Source: Guyanagaster necrorhizus
Taxonomy: Eukaryota; Basidiomycota; Agaricomycetes; Agaricales; Physalacriaceae
DNA: 64,000 bases
Reading direction: 5' to 3'
Assembly (NCBI RefSeq): GCF_019112545.1
Contig: NW_025064900.1
Location: 463,660 to 527,659 of the forward strand
Under the pieces are notes generated by a model that had not been told where the DNA came from, did not search any database, and was given only the letters and a program-made list of their open reading frames with translations. A program made the translations under genes and the position numbers. Position 1 is the stretch's first letter. Each line of letters begins with the position of its first letter. This document shows positions 21,653 to 34,976 of this stretch, one piece after another.

Positions 21653-24600
21653 AACAAGAGAAGATATCTGAGCTCAGATTGCAGAATTACAGAAGGAAGA
21701 AGATGACCTCAGAAAGGAAACCAAAGTTGAGGAGGTAAAAGAGGGGGCTGACCAGTGGGTGATTCTGCTAGACCAGCCAAAGACTATAGTGTGCCATTAA
21801 CAGCTGCTGGATGGACTGATAGTTCTCCTGTAGTTATGAAAATATTATGTGAACATTTCAATAAACCTATTTCTATGCACACCTCAGAATCACAAACCAA
21901 ACAAACTCAAACACCTTTAGGCTGAAAAGGGGCAGAGGGCCCCACTACTTGGCTCAAGCCATTCAACACCAAATGGACCTGATGGGCCATAAAAGATGCT
22001 AAGGATGAAGCTATAGTGAAAGCCATACTCAAAAATTGGGTTCACCAAACCAGAACAGAAGAAGTAACTGATAAGAAGATAGAAGGGATAGAGGAGAAAG
22101 AATGATGTCAAGCCCTAGAATGGCTTGACAAACTCCATGGACTGCAAAAGTCCATTTGATGGTCTAAAACACCTGGAAAGGACTTACTTGCTAAAGCCCA
22201 AATCAAGACCCTCACATTCTGATCGATTCATGCAGTAACCATCCTAATTGATAGTAGTTGCACTAGAAGCTCAATCAACCATGCTTTCATCAATAAGCAC
22301 AGACTCTCAACAAGGGCAACAGCAGCCTCAATCCTCATCTACAATGCTGATAGAACCAAAAATCAAGCCGGCTCAATCACAGAGTTTGTCAAGCTAAGGT
22401 TAACCATTGAAGATCACTCCAAATGGATTGACTTGGCCATCACAGATCTAGAAACCAAAGAGATTTTCCTTGGTCATAATTGGTTGATATGCCACAACCT
22501 ATTAATCAATTGAAAAACTGAGAGGATTATGTTTGCCAGGTGCCAATGTCAAAAAATCCCATTTGAGCTACCAGATGAAGATCTAGAAGACTGATGGGAT
22601 GAGGAGATGGAGGATGGAGAGACTATACTTGCCATCGACCTTCAGTGCAAAATCCATGTTCGCACCATACATCACACCAACAATCTAGCCACCAAGGCAA
22701 ATAAGAGAAAGGAGAAAAGAACCTTTGAGAAAATGGTACCTGAATGGGCCTGAGACTTCAGGGACTTATTTGAGAAAGGAAGTTTCAATGAGTTGCCACT
22801 GCCAAAACTCTGGAATCATGTGATTGAGCTGATTCTGAATGCAAGTGCCAACCTAGATTGCAAAACCTATCCTCTTGGTAATAATGAGCAGCAAGAACTC
22901 AACAAGTTTCTGGAGGAGAACTTATCCAGTGGACAGATTCAACCCTCAAAATCTCCAATGGCTTCTCCATTCTTCTTTGTCAAAAAGAAGGATGGCAAGC
23001 TTCGACCAGTCCAAGACTATCAAAAGCTTAACAAAATGATGATCAAGAATCATTACCTCCTTCTCTTAATCTCAGAACTTATGGACAAGCTTCAAGGCAC
23101 CAAATATTACACCAAGCTTGATGTCTGATGGAGTTACAATAATGTCTGAATCAAGGAAGGAGATGAGTGGAAGGCTGCATTCAGGATGAACCAGGGACTG
23201 TTTGAACTGATAGTCATGTTCTTCAGCTTGACCAACTCTCCAGCAACTTTCCAATAGATGATGAACAACATTTTCAAAGATCTCATTACCACCAGGAAGG
23301 TTACCATTTATCTTGATAACATCCTGATCATGTCCAAAACAAAGGAGGAACATAGAAAACTAGTATGACAGGTTTTATCTCTGATGAGGAAATACAAGTT
23401 ATTCCTCAAAGTGGAAAAATGCGAGTTTGAAGTACTTGAAACTGAGTATCTTAGAGTCATCATAAGCAAAGGAAACATTCGAATGGACCCAATCAAAGTG
23501 GCTGGGGTGACAGAGTGGCTGGAACCAGTCAAGAAGAAAGAATTACAATTGTTTCTTGGCTTTACAAATTTCTACCAGCAATTCATCTGGGATTACAGCA
23601 AGATCATATGACCAATGACACAATTAACCAGCAATGCTCCATAAGCTTGGAGACCCTCCCAGCAAGCCACCTTTAATGACCTCAAACAACAGCTGGCCAA
23701 GGATGTTGTACTCACCATCCCAACTCAAGAAGGGAAATTCCAAGTTGAGGCCAACTCCAGTGAAGGAGCAATCAGAGCCATACTCTCCCAGGAGTAGGGG
23801 AGAAGATGGCATCCAGTTGTATTCCTTTCAAAAGCACTCACCATTACCAAGCAAAATTATGAGATATATGATAAAGAGCTACTCACTATTATGCTCACTC
23901 TAGAAGAATGGTGACATTACTTGATTGGGGCCACAGAGGTTTTTGAGATCTGGATGGACCATCAAAATCTCCAATATTTCCAACAGCCCCAGAAGCTCAA
24001 TTGTCACCAGGCCCAATAGGTCACTGAGCTCAGCTGCTATCAATACATGCTTCACCATAAGATGGGGATGGCAAACAAAAAGGCTGATCTTCTTAGCTGA
24101 AGGGCAGATCATGATCAGGAAGGAACCAATAATGAAGGAGTCACCTTGCTATGGCCTGAGCACTTCAGAGCCATGATAATGCCAACAGAGGAAGAGATTC
24201 ATGAACACATAAAGAGTGCAATGTGGGACAGTCACAAATAGGACCAATGAGTAGCCTCATCCCTCAACTATGAACAAGAAATGATGAAGGAGGGAGGACT
24301 AATCCATTATGACAGACAGATCTATATTCCCTAAGATCATGGACTATATGGTGAAATCATTGCCACCTGTCATGACAATGCAACTGCTGGCCACCTCAGA
24401 ATTGCCAAGACCAAGGAATTAATACTATGGAAATACTGGTGGCCTAAGATAGATAACAACATCATTGCATATGTCAAGGCATGTGAGGTCTGTCAGCAGG
24501 AAAAGTCATCAACACAACCCCAAGCTGCATCATTATACCTGAATGAAGTCCCAGCTTCACCATGGACCCACATTTCCATCAATATGATCACTGGGCTTCC

Positions 24601-24886
24601 TGATTGCAATAGCTATGATGCAATCCTTGTCATCATCAATTGATTCTTAAAAGTGATTATCCCAATTGCATGCTCAATAGAACTGACTTCTGAAGGATGG
24701 GCAAAGATCTTGTGTAACAAAGTCTATGCCAAATATGGCATGCCTCAAGTGGTCATTTCTGACAGGAGACCTCAATTCATCTCTAAATTCCTAGATGATC
24801 TCTATTGTCTCTTAAACATCAGAAGGAATGCATCAACAGCATATCATTCTCAAACTGATGGTTAAACAGAATAAGTGAACCAAGAA
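21653..24886 (+). pseudogene. G1 Pol remnant: protease, RT, RNase H, partial integrase
   Basis: The protease reads TILIDSSCTRSSIN (about 22237-22280), DSS in place of [22 protein letters not shown] (22972-23022), [12 protein letters not shown] (about 23220-23253), YLDNILIMSK (about 23309-23338; second catalytic Asp is Asn) and LGFTNFYQQFIWDYS (about 23557-23600). RNase H includes MDHQNLQYF (about 23954-23980). Integrase has the zinc-binding HDN.TAGH...CEVCQ (about 24372-24500), HISINMITGLP with Asp changed to Asn, VISDRRPQF (second Asp intact) and NQE at the end. Stops are frequent. Confidence 0.85.
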
Positions 24887-26050
24887 GATATTTTGCTTCT
24901 CACAGCTTGTCTATTAGTTTTAAGATTAATGGAAGCAGATAGCAATTTTTAATTATAATCTTGTTTAGCTTCCAATAATCTTGTACTGGTCAGAGTTTTC
25001 CATTCTTCTTTTTGATGAAGAAGAATGGCAAAGCCATTAAGGACTTTGATGGTTGGATCCTCCTGCTGGAGAGGTTCTTATCTAAGAACTTGTTGAGTTT
25101 TTGTTGTTTGTGATTGCTGAGTGAGTAGGTCTTGCAATCAAGATTAGTGTTAGCATTAGGGACTAATTCAATGGCATGATCTCAGGGTTTGGGCTCTGAC
25201 AGTTCATCAAAATATTTTTTTGTTAAATAGGTCTCAATAGTCCTGAGCCTATTTCAGCACTATTTTCTCAAACATCTTCTCTTTTTTTCCAGCATTTGCT
25301 TTGGTGGCCAAATCATTAGCATGATGTATTGCCCAGATATGTAGTGCCTGTTGGAGATTAATGGTGAGGATGGTCTCATCATCTTCCATCTTTTCATCCT
25401 ATCAGTTCTCAGAGTCTTCATCAGATAATTTGAATAGGATTTTTTGGCACTTACACTGTATGAAGATGATTTATTTAGTCTTCCAATTGACTAGTGGGTT
25501 GTGTTGAATGAGCCAGTCATGCCCCAGAAACACCTCCTTGGTTCCTAGGTCAGTGACAGCTAAATCAATCTATTCTGAATAGTCACCAATAGTTAAGTGC
25601 AACTTGATGAATTCAGTAATTGAACCAGCCTGATTTTTTGTGCCATCAGCATTGTATACAGGGATTGGAGCTGCAGTGGCTCTGGTGGAAAGTTTGTGCT
25701 CTTTGACAAAAGCATGGTTGATTGAGCTGCCAGTGCAACTGCTGTTGATCAGAGCAGTTACTGCATGCACTGACCAATTGGTGAGAGTTTTGATCTAGAC
25801 TTTGGCAGTCAAGTCCCACTCTAGTGTTTTGGTTCTCCTGATATATCTTTGGGGTTCCTGAAGCTCATCAAGCCACTCCAATGCTCAACACCATTCTGTC
25901 TTTCTCATTCCTCCAATCATTTCATCAATAACCTCCTCAACTCAGGTCTTGTGTACTCAATTCTTGAGTACTACCTTTGCTGCTTCTTTGGTTGATGCTT
26001 TCCTGATGGCTCACCATATCCATTCAGTATTGAATGGCTTGAGCCATTTA
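24887..26050 (-). pseudogene. G2 Pol remnant: protease and N-terminal RT
   Basis: The retropepsin region HAVTALINSSCTGSSINHAF (25700-25770) carries Asn in place of the catalytic Asp (NSS). Downstream on the minus strand is the beginning of RT, ending at the G1 junction before the catalytic YLDD. The lysine-rich stretch before RT and the FFFIKKK motif (about 25000-25030) are recognisable. The frame is broken throughout. Confidence 0.8.
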
Positions 26051-28977
26051 GTGGGGGTCTCTTCCTCTGTTCAGCTTGTAGGCATTTGAGCTTTTTCAGT
26101 TACTAGTTCTTTTGATGTGTTCATAGTAGTTGAGAATGGAGGTATATTCAGATATGCATATAACTTAGATATATTTGTACCTACAGAAGTACTATTAGTC
26201 AATTCTGTGGCTATGTTTAACACACTGTTCTGTTTGGCCAATCCAATAGGACTATTTACTGGTCAGCCCCCTCTTTTATCTCCTCAATCTTTGTTTCTGT
26301 GCTGAGCTGTTTTTCTTCTTTCTGTAATTCAGTGATTTGTGCTTAGATGTCCTTGCATGTTTGTTTTTTCTTTAGGCAATCCTATGACATGTAGCCTGAA
26401 GAGCCACAATTGAAGCACTTTCCCTTCTTTTTAAGCTAATCAATATCCATTGGGTTTCTGACTCCTGTATATGTGATACCTATTCTGGTATTCTGCATTC
26501 TATAACTAGAAGTTGTCAATAATAAGATAGCAGGTTTAGTAGAGGCAGTTTGATTGCTGGGCTTGGAGTTTATTAGTTGGTTGGATTTATAGTACTCCTG
26601 CAAGTTAGACTGCTCTGCCTTCTGCCATTGCCACTCCTTGTACATTTTGATAACTCTTTCTTTTCAGGCATCATACCCTTTTAGAATGTTCATCCCAATG
26701 TCAGATATCATCTTGATGTAAAAAGATAGAGTGCTCCAGTTGAGTGCCTCCACTATTTATTTATCATTATTAATATCATTCCTGATTTCAGCAAGCTTTA
26801 TGAGCCATTCCAGCTTGTCAAAGTATTCAGTAGCCAACTTGTCAACCATCTTATACTCCTTGATCTTTGACTTGTGGACTTTCTGTATGGCCAGATTAAT
26901 GAATTTGTTGGTGAGTATTTGTTTGAACACTGGCCAAGATGGAAGTTGGTAATGCTGCTGAGTGGTAGAAAAGAAATTGGAGGAGATCAAGATCCACCAT
27001 ATTTTGGCTTTGTTTTTGAGGTAAGATGAGACAAAGGTGATATGATTCATGTTGGTTCCAAAAAATGCAATATAAATCTCAAAGTATTGTTTGCAGTCAA
27101 TAAGAAATTGGTTGATATTATTGAAAGCACTCTTGAAAGAGCAGGGTTTCCTTAAGAGATTGGAGTGGCACTGCAGGACAGTGGCATTTTTAGGTAATGC
27201 TCCCATCAGATTAGGTCACTGGTCAAATAGAGGATGCCACCACTCAGTTGGTGGTCTGAGAAATGAATAGAGGGAATTGTCATCAGCAACAAAACTTCCT
27301 ATTGGGTTAGCTTCCTTACATACAATTACTCTGTTTTGCATAGTGAACCCTAGACAGATCATCTCAGGATCATCTTTGATGGGCTCTTTGCCACTTCCTT
27401 CAGCCTTATCAGGGGGCAGTTGTCTAGTGAGCAGTTGGCTTCTCTTACTGGCCCAGGGATTTTGGAATCCAACAGATTGAATGGTCAGCTGAGGTCAGGA
27501 TTGAGAGAGCCAGATTGCCAATGTTCAGACCAAAAGAGTAGAATATGAGTATTGGCTAGTCATAGTTTGAATAGATGGTGCCATATAGATGGCATGCTTT
27601 GGAGCAACCAATGGGGTCCATGGCATCAGCTGGATGTCAAACTTGGACTTGTATTTTGGCAAGTTGCCAAGTTAATCATCCAGATGTCTTCTGTTGTAAG
27701 TGAAAATAGCATGTTTCATAGTGAAATACTGTAGAATATCCTGCTATTCTGGTGGATCTGCATAAATATACTGTTGTCTCATGTCTGATACTAACCATTT
27801 AGTGTCTCATCACAGGAACATTACTCCTTTCTCATACAACTCCTGGTATTCCTTCTCTCTGTTCCACTGTATTTCTTCCTCCAGTGCTTTATCTGTTTTG
27901 TCATTTGCATGTGCTATGAATTCTTCCAGCCTATAGAGGCCTTCCTTGTCATCCTTCTCACTCTCATTGTTGTTGTTCTCCTCATCCTTGCTGTCCTTGT
28001 CACAGAAGCTCTTGGGCTGGTCATAAATGAATAGAGCAGGGGCTTTGATAGTCACTGGTGAGCTGGTCATCAATTCACATGCTGGGTCCAGCTTCAGAGG
28101 AGATGATTTGAGGAGGAGACTGATCAACAGGTTGACCAGCATTGACCTCAACATCTCTTCAATGACTGCTGCACACTTGGTGTTTCTCCAGTTCTTGGCA
28201 ATAGACATAGAAGTTTCTGTAATATCTGGAATTAAGGAAGAGTGCTGCAACTCTTTTTCCCAGGAATCATCAGAGACTGTGGTTGAAGACATGAGTATTG
28301 CTGGGGACTTGGAGTCTGTAGGTGTCAAGTATAAAGTCAGCATGTGAGGGGATCATATCTATGTCAGTGATGGAGAAAGTTCTGGAATAGAAAGGATACA
28401 TGGTGCATTGAGTGGTCTCACTGAGGGAGATGGCCTCTGCTGATCCTGTCCAGGGATCAGTTTCTCCAGCAGTACTAGGCTCTCTGAAGGGAGAGTTGAG
28501 TGGGCTGGTTTCAATTCTGAGCCTATACCAGATGGGAGAATCTGACCTCTATATGATGGCTTCCAACTCATGCTGGTGATATTATAACTGCCAGTCATAC
28601 TGGGTTTCTTCATACTCATTCTGGGTCTGGGCTCTTGCATACTTGGCAGTGGCTCAGGCTCATTCTTCTTCATCTTCTCTATTCCACTCTGCTCATACTT
28701 CAGAGAGTATAAAGTCTTCTGCTGTGATGGTGGTGACTGGCTGCAGTCTCTCTCCTGGCTCAAACTGGGTCTGAACCCTTCTGCTCTCATCAACCCATGT
28801 GACAATTCTTTCATCCTATTGTTCCAGGAGGTTTTCATTATTAATCCAGATGTCAGTGGCCCTATGACTATCATAGTTAGTATGGACTGATGAGGTGAGG
28901 CTTCCAGCTGGTGTAGCATAGAGTGAGTTATGTTCTGAGTTTGATGAAATGCTTTGAGATTTTAAAGCCACTCTAGG
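26051..28977 (-). pseudogene. G2 Gag remnant
   Basis: Minus strand: a degraded nucleocapsid knuckle, CFNCGSSGYM followed by a stop (about 26395-26430), with the knuckle His changed to Tyr. The capsid-like gag domain runs over about 26640-27206 in a 149-codon open stretch (CKQYFEIYIAFFGTNMNHI, WPVFKQILTNKFINLAIQKVHKSKIKEYK). A Pro-rich linker is followed by the acidic segment at 27810-28343 (SKDEENNNNESEKDDKEG) and Ser-rich upstream sequence up to the G3 LTR. The N-terminal membrane segment is not present on this side of the insertion. Confidence 0.82.
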
Positions 28978-29424
28978 TGTTAGGCTCAAGTAATATATGA
29001 CTACAAACATGTGATAAACAAGTGCTGTATCAAGTTTGTACAGTCATGCCTGAGTCCACTAAGTGTGTGTAGCAGTGTTATGTCTCAAGGTCAATACAAG
29101 TTGACTTAAGATAAAGTGATAGAATAAAGAATAGCTTGAGGCTAGAAATACATAGTAGTGACTATGCTACTTATATACTATTCATCTCATAGATAAATAT
29201 AGTACTACTAATTGTGCATTTCATGACTATAGTGCTCATTGTTCTAGAGCATTGTTACTACCTACAAAAGGAGTATTGTCCTGTTGTTAGGGCATTGCTA
29301 CATGTTGTGAGATGATAGTTGATTGTGCTGAATAAGGTTGTCCCACAGTTCTAAGTGCTGGTCTAAGCACTCTGACTCAGCATAAATAAGAGTAAAAAAA
29401 GAAAAAGACAAAAAAATCATAATA
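28978..29424 (-). repeat. 3' LTR of G3 (447 bp)
   Basis: Plus-strand reading TGTTAGGCTCAAG ... AAATCATAATA, then TTACCCTCTCTTTAAG (polypurine tract of G3 in reverse). The terminal CA is degraded to TA on the right. It resembles the G4 LTR type (shared blocks around ATATAGTACTACTAATTGTG) more than the G5/G6 type. The R start is recognisable at about 29132-29143. Confidence 0.8.
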
Positions 29425-32400
29425 TTACCCTCTCTTTAAGACTATCATTCTGATGGCTTAATTTAGAGATAGTTTATATTCATGTATAGCATCATTAGTA
29501 TTCATGTGTTTTTTATTTATCCACTGATTTGATTCTAGCCCTTATCTTTTTCAGCTGATGAGATAATCAATAGTAGTTGTCATACCCCCTCCTCAGGCAC
29601 AGATCTGTCAGGTTCCATAGTTAAGGACTTGATTGATTTTGTAGTGTTCTTCATTGTCAATCAAGTTGAGTGGTGGCAGCAGTGGTCATTCTTAAGTAGA
29701 GAATAAAGGCATTACAAACAGAATTAAGAGAGATTCATTGAAGGTATCATAGATGCATTAGAATAGAGGTAGTTTAAGTTTGTAGGCAGAAGTGCCAACT
29801 TTCACCAGAATCAAAAAGAGGCCAGTGCATTTATTAGTGAGTTTTTGTTTCAGTCAGAGAAGGTGAAGATTTGACATGTCAAGCTAAATCTTGTCATTTA
29901 AGGAGTATGTGTGTGTGAGATAGTAGTGTTTATCATATTGCATCTTTATAGTGGCAGTGGCTTTTTCAAGGGTGGCTTTCATTTCAAGGTGAGTCTTTGC
30001 AATTTCAGCAGCAAAGTTGGTGGAGGCAGAAGTGATGACATGATATTATGAGATGTGAGTTATAGAGAGATGTTATCTATAGTTGATGAAAAATGGGCTT
30101 TTGCCAGTGACAGAGTAGATGTGATTGTTGTGTTGGAATGCTGCAAGAGTGAGCCACTTGGCTTAGTCATCCTGTTGATAATTAATAAAGAGATGTAAAT
30201 ACTTTTTAACCTCCTGGTTGACATGCTTGGTTTGCCTATCGATTTGCAGGTGATAAGCTGTTGAAGCATTGCTTCAGATTCTGAGTAACCAATACAGATT
30301 ATCCAAGAACTTGAAGATAAATTAGGATCCCCAATCAGAGATAATGATCTGCAGCATGCCATACTTCAAGTAGACTTTATCTCATAGAATCTTTGCCCAT
30401 TCTTCAGATGATAACTCTGTTGAGCATACAATGGAAATGATAGTCTTTGAGAATCAATCAATAATGATGATAATGGCATTATAGCTATTACAGTCAGATA
30501 GTCCAGTGATCATGTCTACTGAAATATGAATCCATAGTATTGTGGATACCTTGTTTGGGTGGAGGGATGCAGGTTGGGCATATGTGGAAGACTTGGCTCT
30601 CTGACAGATTTCACACCCTTTCACATACTTGTTGATGTCTTTTCCCAACTTCAGCCACTAATACTTCTACAACACCAACTCTTTCATTTTGGAAATCCCT
30701 GAGTGTCCAGCCATTGTGTGATCATGACTCATGGTGATGATTTTTCTCTATAATGAGGAGATCCTTGAAATATAAATGCATTCATCGTAATAGAGGAAGT
30801 TGTTGTCCTTGGTTATATCTCATTGGTGATTCAACAAGATGGCAATCTCTTGATCCTAGAGGTTTGGCTGCTGAATGGCACTCTGGATCTTATCATGTAT
30901 CTCCTCCTCCATTAGCATAATCATCACCTGGAAATATTCTGGTTTTAACAGTATGATGTCATAGTTGTCCTCCTCTCCTTGACTATGGTTGGTGCATCAG
31001 CTTAAAAGATCAGCCTTCTTGTTGGCCACCCTGGCCTTATGATAAAGTGTGTACTGATATTCAGAGAGTTTTGTCATCTATCATGCCTGCTATCAGTTCA
31101 GCTTCTGAGAGAGTTGGAAGCATCATAGGTTTTAATGATCCATCCACACTTTGAAGACCTCTGTTGCCTCAATAAGATAATGCTGCCACTTGGCTAATGC
31201 TAGCATGATGGCTAGTAGCTCCTTATTGTATATCCCATAATTCTATTCTATGACCATCAGAGCCTTTGAAAGGAAGGCCACTGGTTGCTATTGCCCTACC
31301 TGTTTTTGAGATAAGATCACACTGATGGCTTCCTCTCTGGAGTCAGCCTCAACTCAGAACCTTCCATCCTGAGTGGAGATGACTAAGATCACATCTTCTG
31401 CTAGTTGTTGTTTGAGGTCATCAAACATAGCTTGTTGGGATATTTCCCAGATCCAGGGGGCATTCCCAGTGAGCTGCATCATAGGTTGTACAATCTTGCT
31501 GTAGTAATAGATGAAGCATCAGTAAAAATTTGTAAATTTCAGGAAAGATTGTAACTTCTTCTTCATTGGCTCTGGCCACTCAGTTACTCTAGCCACCTTG
31601 ACAGGATCCATCCAGATGCCCCCTTCACTAATGATGACTCTCAAATATTCTGTCTCCAGCACCTCAAACTCACATTTCTCAGTCTTGAGAAACAGTTTGT
31701 TTTTCTTCATTAGATTGAGGACTTGGTGTATGAGCTATTGGTGCTCCTCTCTGTTCTTTGACATAATTAGTATATTATCCAAGTATATAGTCACCTTTCT
31801 CATGGTGATGAGATCCTTGAAAATATTGTTCATCATCCACTGAAAAGTTGCTGGAGAGTTTATCAACCTAAAAAATATAATAGTGGGCTCAAATAGTCTC
31901 TGGTTAGTCTGAAACACTGCTTTCTACTCATCATCTTCCTTGATCTGAATATTGTTATACCCCCCATCAGATGTTGAGCTTGGTATAGTAACAGGTGCCA
32001 CAGAGTTTGTCTATTAGTTTGGATTTGAGAGAAAGAGAATATCAATTCTTGATGATTATCTTATTCAGTTTGCAGTAATCTTGGACTGGTTGGAGTTTAC
32101 TATCCTTCTTCTTGATGAAGAAGAAGGGTGAGGCCATTAGTGACTTGAATGGTCAGATCTGTCTACTGGCAAGATTTTCCTCCAGAAACTTATCAAGTTT
32201 CTGCTGCTCAAGATGGCTGAGGAGATAAGTCTTGCAGTTGAGGTTGGTGTTAGCATTGGATATCAGCTCTATGGCATGATCCCAGGGCTTTGATTCTGGG
32301 AGTTCATCAAAAATCTCTTTCAAAAACAGGTCATGGTAGTCTCATACCTATTTGAGAACTATCTCCTTGAATATTTTGATCTCTTTTTCTTTATTGGCTT

Positions 32401-33180
32401 TTGCCACCAGATCATTAGTGTGGTGAATGGCCTATATGCACATTGCCAAGTCTACATCAATGGCAAGAATAGTCTCTCTGACCTCTATTTCATCATCTTA
32501 TTAATCATTAGAATTAGCATCAGGGAGAGTGAAGGAAATCTTTCAGCAGCAGCATCAGGTGAAAGTGATGCAACCAGTCTTTCAATTGATGAGCAGGTTA
32601 TAGTGGATGAGCCAGTCATGACCAAGGAAGAGCTTCTTAGCCCTTAGTTCAGTGACAGCAAAATTGATCCATTCTGAATGATCTTCAATTTTCAGTCAGA
32701 GTTCTATGAATTCAGTGATAGACTCTGCTTGGTTTTTGGTTCTATCAGTGTTATAGACAGGGATTGAGGCAGCAGTTGCTTTGGTTGAGAGGTGGTGTCT
32801 GTCAATGAAAGCCCAATTGATTGAGCTCCTGGTACATCTGCTGTTGATTAGTGCAGTGACTACAAAGATGGCCCAGTCTGTAAGGGTCTGAATCTGTGCC
32901 TTGGTCATGAGATTCCATCTATAGGTTTTCTGTCTCTGAATATACTTTTTTGGCCCTCAGAGTTCATTGAGCCACTCCAGGGCCTTCCATCATTCTATCA
33001 TTTGCAGCCTTTATATCAACTTGTTATCTGTCTCACTGGTCCCTGTCTGATGGATCCAGTTTTTGAGGGTGGTGGTGGCTTCTTCTACTCTTCATGCATC
33101 TTTCATGGCTTGCCAAGTCTATTTGATATTGAATGGTTTTAACCAGCCTGAGGAGTTCTCTCCCTCTGTTCAGCCTATAG
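29425..33180 (-). pseudogene. G3 Pol remnant: protease, RT, RNase H, integrase, chromodomain remnant
   Basis: Minus strand: protease VTALINSRCTRSSINWAFI (about 32805-32865), active-site Asp changed to Asn (NSR). RT FFRLINSPATFQWMMNNIFKDL (31810-31875) and VTIYLDNILIMSK (about 31755-31795), second catalytic Asp to Asn. The RT thumb (31519-31710) is well preserved. RNase H is at about 31080-31500. The integrase zinc site and CEICQRAKSSTY are at 30454-30648, with HISVDMITGLSD and its Asp intact. The GPF-like and chromodomain regions near 29480-29620 are heavily eroded. Confidence 0.83.
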
Positions 33181-34467
33181 GTGTTTGAGTCTTTACTTTG
33201 TTAGTAGGCAATTCCTTAGATGTATCAGAGGGAGTAACCCAGGGTATATTCAAATGCACATAAATAGTGCTATCTATAGAGAGCATATGAGTCTGATCCA
33301 TAGCTACTTGTGACACATCAATAAGTCCTTTGGCCAAGCTAGCAGAATCACTTGCTAGTCAGCCTCATCTTTTACCTTCTTGACCTTGGTTTCCATTTCA
33401 AGGTCTTTAAGTCCATCCACCTCCTTCTGTAACTCAGCAATCTGTGCTCTGATGTCTTCTCTCATTTGCTTCTTTTTTGAACAGTCTCAGAATATGTGTC
33501 TCTTTTGTCTGCAATTGAAGCACTTCTCTTTTTTCTTGAGATGGTCAATATCTATGGGTTTATCAGTTCTGATATATGTTATCCCTATTCTAGTCTTCTG
33601 TGCTATATATGAGGGAGTGGTGCCTGTCTTCATTGCCTCAGTTCCACTGCCCATCTTTCCATTGGAGAGCATGATAGACTTCTTCTGCTCATTCATTATT
33701 CTTATGCTAGCTGCCTTCTGTTGCAGTCTTTCCTTGTTCATCTCTGTGATCCAGCCCTTCCATGCATCATAGCCCTTCAGTATGTTGGTGCCTATATCAG
33801 AAATCATTTTGATGTAAGACAGAGGCACCCCCATCTTCAGATGCTTGATCATGTATCCCTCATCATCTATGCTGTCCTGCACTCTGGTCAGTGTTCCAAG
33901 GCATTTCAACTCATCAAAATACTTGCTGGCAATCTTATCACCCATGTGGAGCTTCTTTATCTTGTTCTTATGTACTTTCTGGACTGTGAGTTGACAAACT
34001 TGTTCCAAAGCATCTGTTTAAAGATAGACCAGGCTGGATACCAATAGTGCTGACAAGTGGTGGAGTGAAAGGTTAGAGTGATGAGAATCCACCATCATTT
34101 GGCCTTGCTTTCCAAATAAGATGCAGCAAAGGCTACTTTATTCATGTCAGCACCAAAGTACATGATGTAGACCTCAAAGTACTGTTTACAGTCAATAAGA
34201 AAGCAGTTGATGTCATCCAAGGTGCCTTTAAAGGGTCTAGGGATTTGAAAGAGGTCTGGTTTGCATTGTAGCATTGTGGCATTCTGAGGCAAAGCCTCTA
34301 TCAGATTGGGGTATTCATTGAAAAAAGATTGGTGCCATTCAGTTGGCAGTCCTGAGAGAGAGTGAAGGGAGTTGTCTTTGGTGATAGGACTCTTAGCTGG
34401 AGGGTTCTCTTTTCATATGATGTATTCATTTCATATTGTAAAGCCAAGATATACTACTTCAGGATTA
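33181..34467 (-). pseudogene. G3 Gag remnant, C-terminal part
   Basis: A minus-strand 173-codon stretch (33487-34008) covers the C-terminal gag domain (VQKVHKNKIKKLHMGDKIASKYFDEL), the basic linker and the knuckle start KCFNCRQKRHIF, where the two central Gly residues are Arg. The 34095-34292 segment carries the earlier capsid part (DCKQYFEVYIMYFGADMNKV). Coding similarity continues to the G4 insertion at 34468 and resumes beyond 55438. Confidence 0.82.
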
Positions 34468-34976
34468 TGTTAGGGTCAAGTAACATGTAGTCATTATCAC
34501 ATAGTAAACAGAAGCTGTATCACATTTTTACAATCACTTCTGAGTCTGATAATAGCAAATGTTATATCTCAAGGTCTATGCCAGTAGACTTGAGTAAGTG
34601 GGTGTGATAAAAAAATAGTTTGAGACTAGAGATACATAGTGCTATTGACACTACTTATATACCTTTAGCCTCATTGCTAAATATACTACTACTAATAATT
34701 GTAAGTGTCTGCACTATAGTGCTTATTGTACTGGTGAAACAGTGCTATCTACAAAAAGTTAATTGTGTATTATAGTGTTCATTGTCTGAGAGGCAGTGTC
34801 ACTTACAAAAGAGGTATTGTGTGGTTGTTGGAGCAGCACTACAATACAAGAGACAATGGCTGATTGTGCTGACCAACACTGTCTCACAGTCCTAGGCACT
34901 GGTGTAGATGCTGTGACTAAGCATAAATAGGGGTTAATACTGTAAAATTAGAGAGAAGGTAAGAAAAATCATGATA
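34468..34976 (-). repeat. 3' LTR of G4 (509 bp)
   Basis: Plus-strand reading TGTTAGGGTCAAG ... ATCATGATA followed by TTACCCTCTCCTTAAG. The minus-strand TATA box TATATAAG is at 34661-34654, and the R start (AGTCTCAAACTA) is at 34627-34616. It pairs with the LTR at 54925-55433; the differences I see are mostly transitions. Confidence 0.87.

Larger units (their letters stand above)
17995..24886 (+). mobile_element. Gypsy copy G1, 5' LTR to integrase, 3' end missing
   Basis: A plus-strand Ty3/Gypsy copy inserted in the Gag of G0. It has a 5' LTR, primer site, Gag, protease, RT, RNase H and integrase up to the NQE of the DDE triad (about 24878). At about 24882-24886 it stops and an opposite-strand RT fragment of G2 begins. 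There is no 3' LTR, chromodomain or recognisable return to G0, so a deletion or rearrangement is implied. Confidence 0.88.
24887..28977 (-). mobile_element. Gypsy copy G2, fragment from mid-Gag to mid-RT
   Basis: A minus-strand Ty3/Gypsy fragment. Its 3' side begins abruptly inside RT (DKL*EAKY) at the breakpoint with G1. Its 5' side is cut in Gag at 28977 by the LTR of G3. No LTR of its own is visible in the window. The remainder of its Gag presumably lies beyond 64000, because G3 and everything inside it separate the two halves. Confidence 0.82.
28978..34467 (-). mobile_element. Gypsy copy G3, 3' LTR to Gag; continues at 55439-56905
   Basis: A minus-strand copy inserted in G2 Gag. Polypurine tract and Pol follow the LTR, and Gag is interrupted at 34467 by G4. 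The interrupted Gag resumes at 55434: the left edge ends ...CAGGATTA and the right begins GATCATCC..., matching the uninterrupted G2 sequence CTCAGGATCATC at 27363. G3 is then interrupted again at 56906 by G6, so its 5' LTR is outside the window. Confidence 0.85.
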
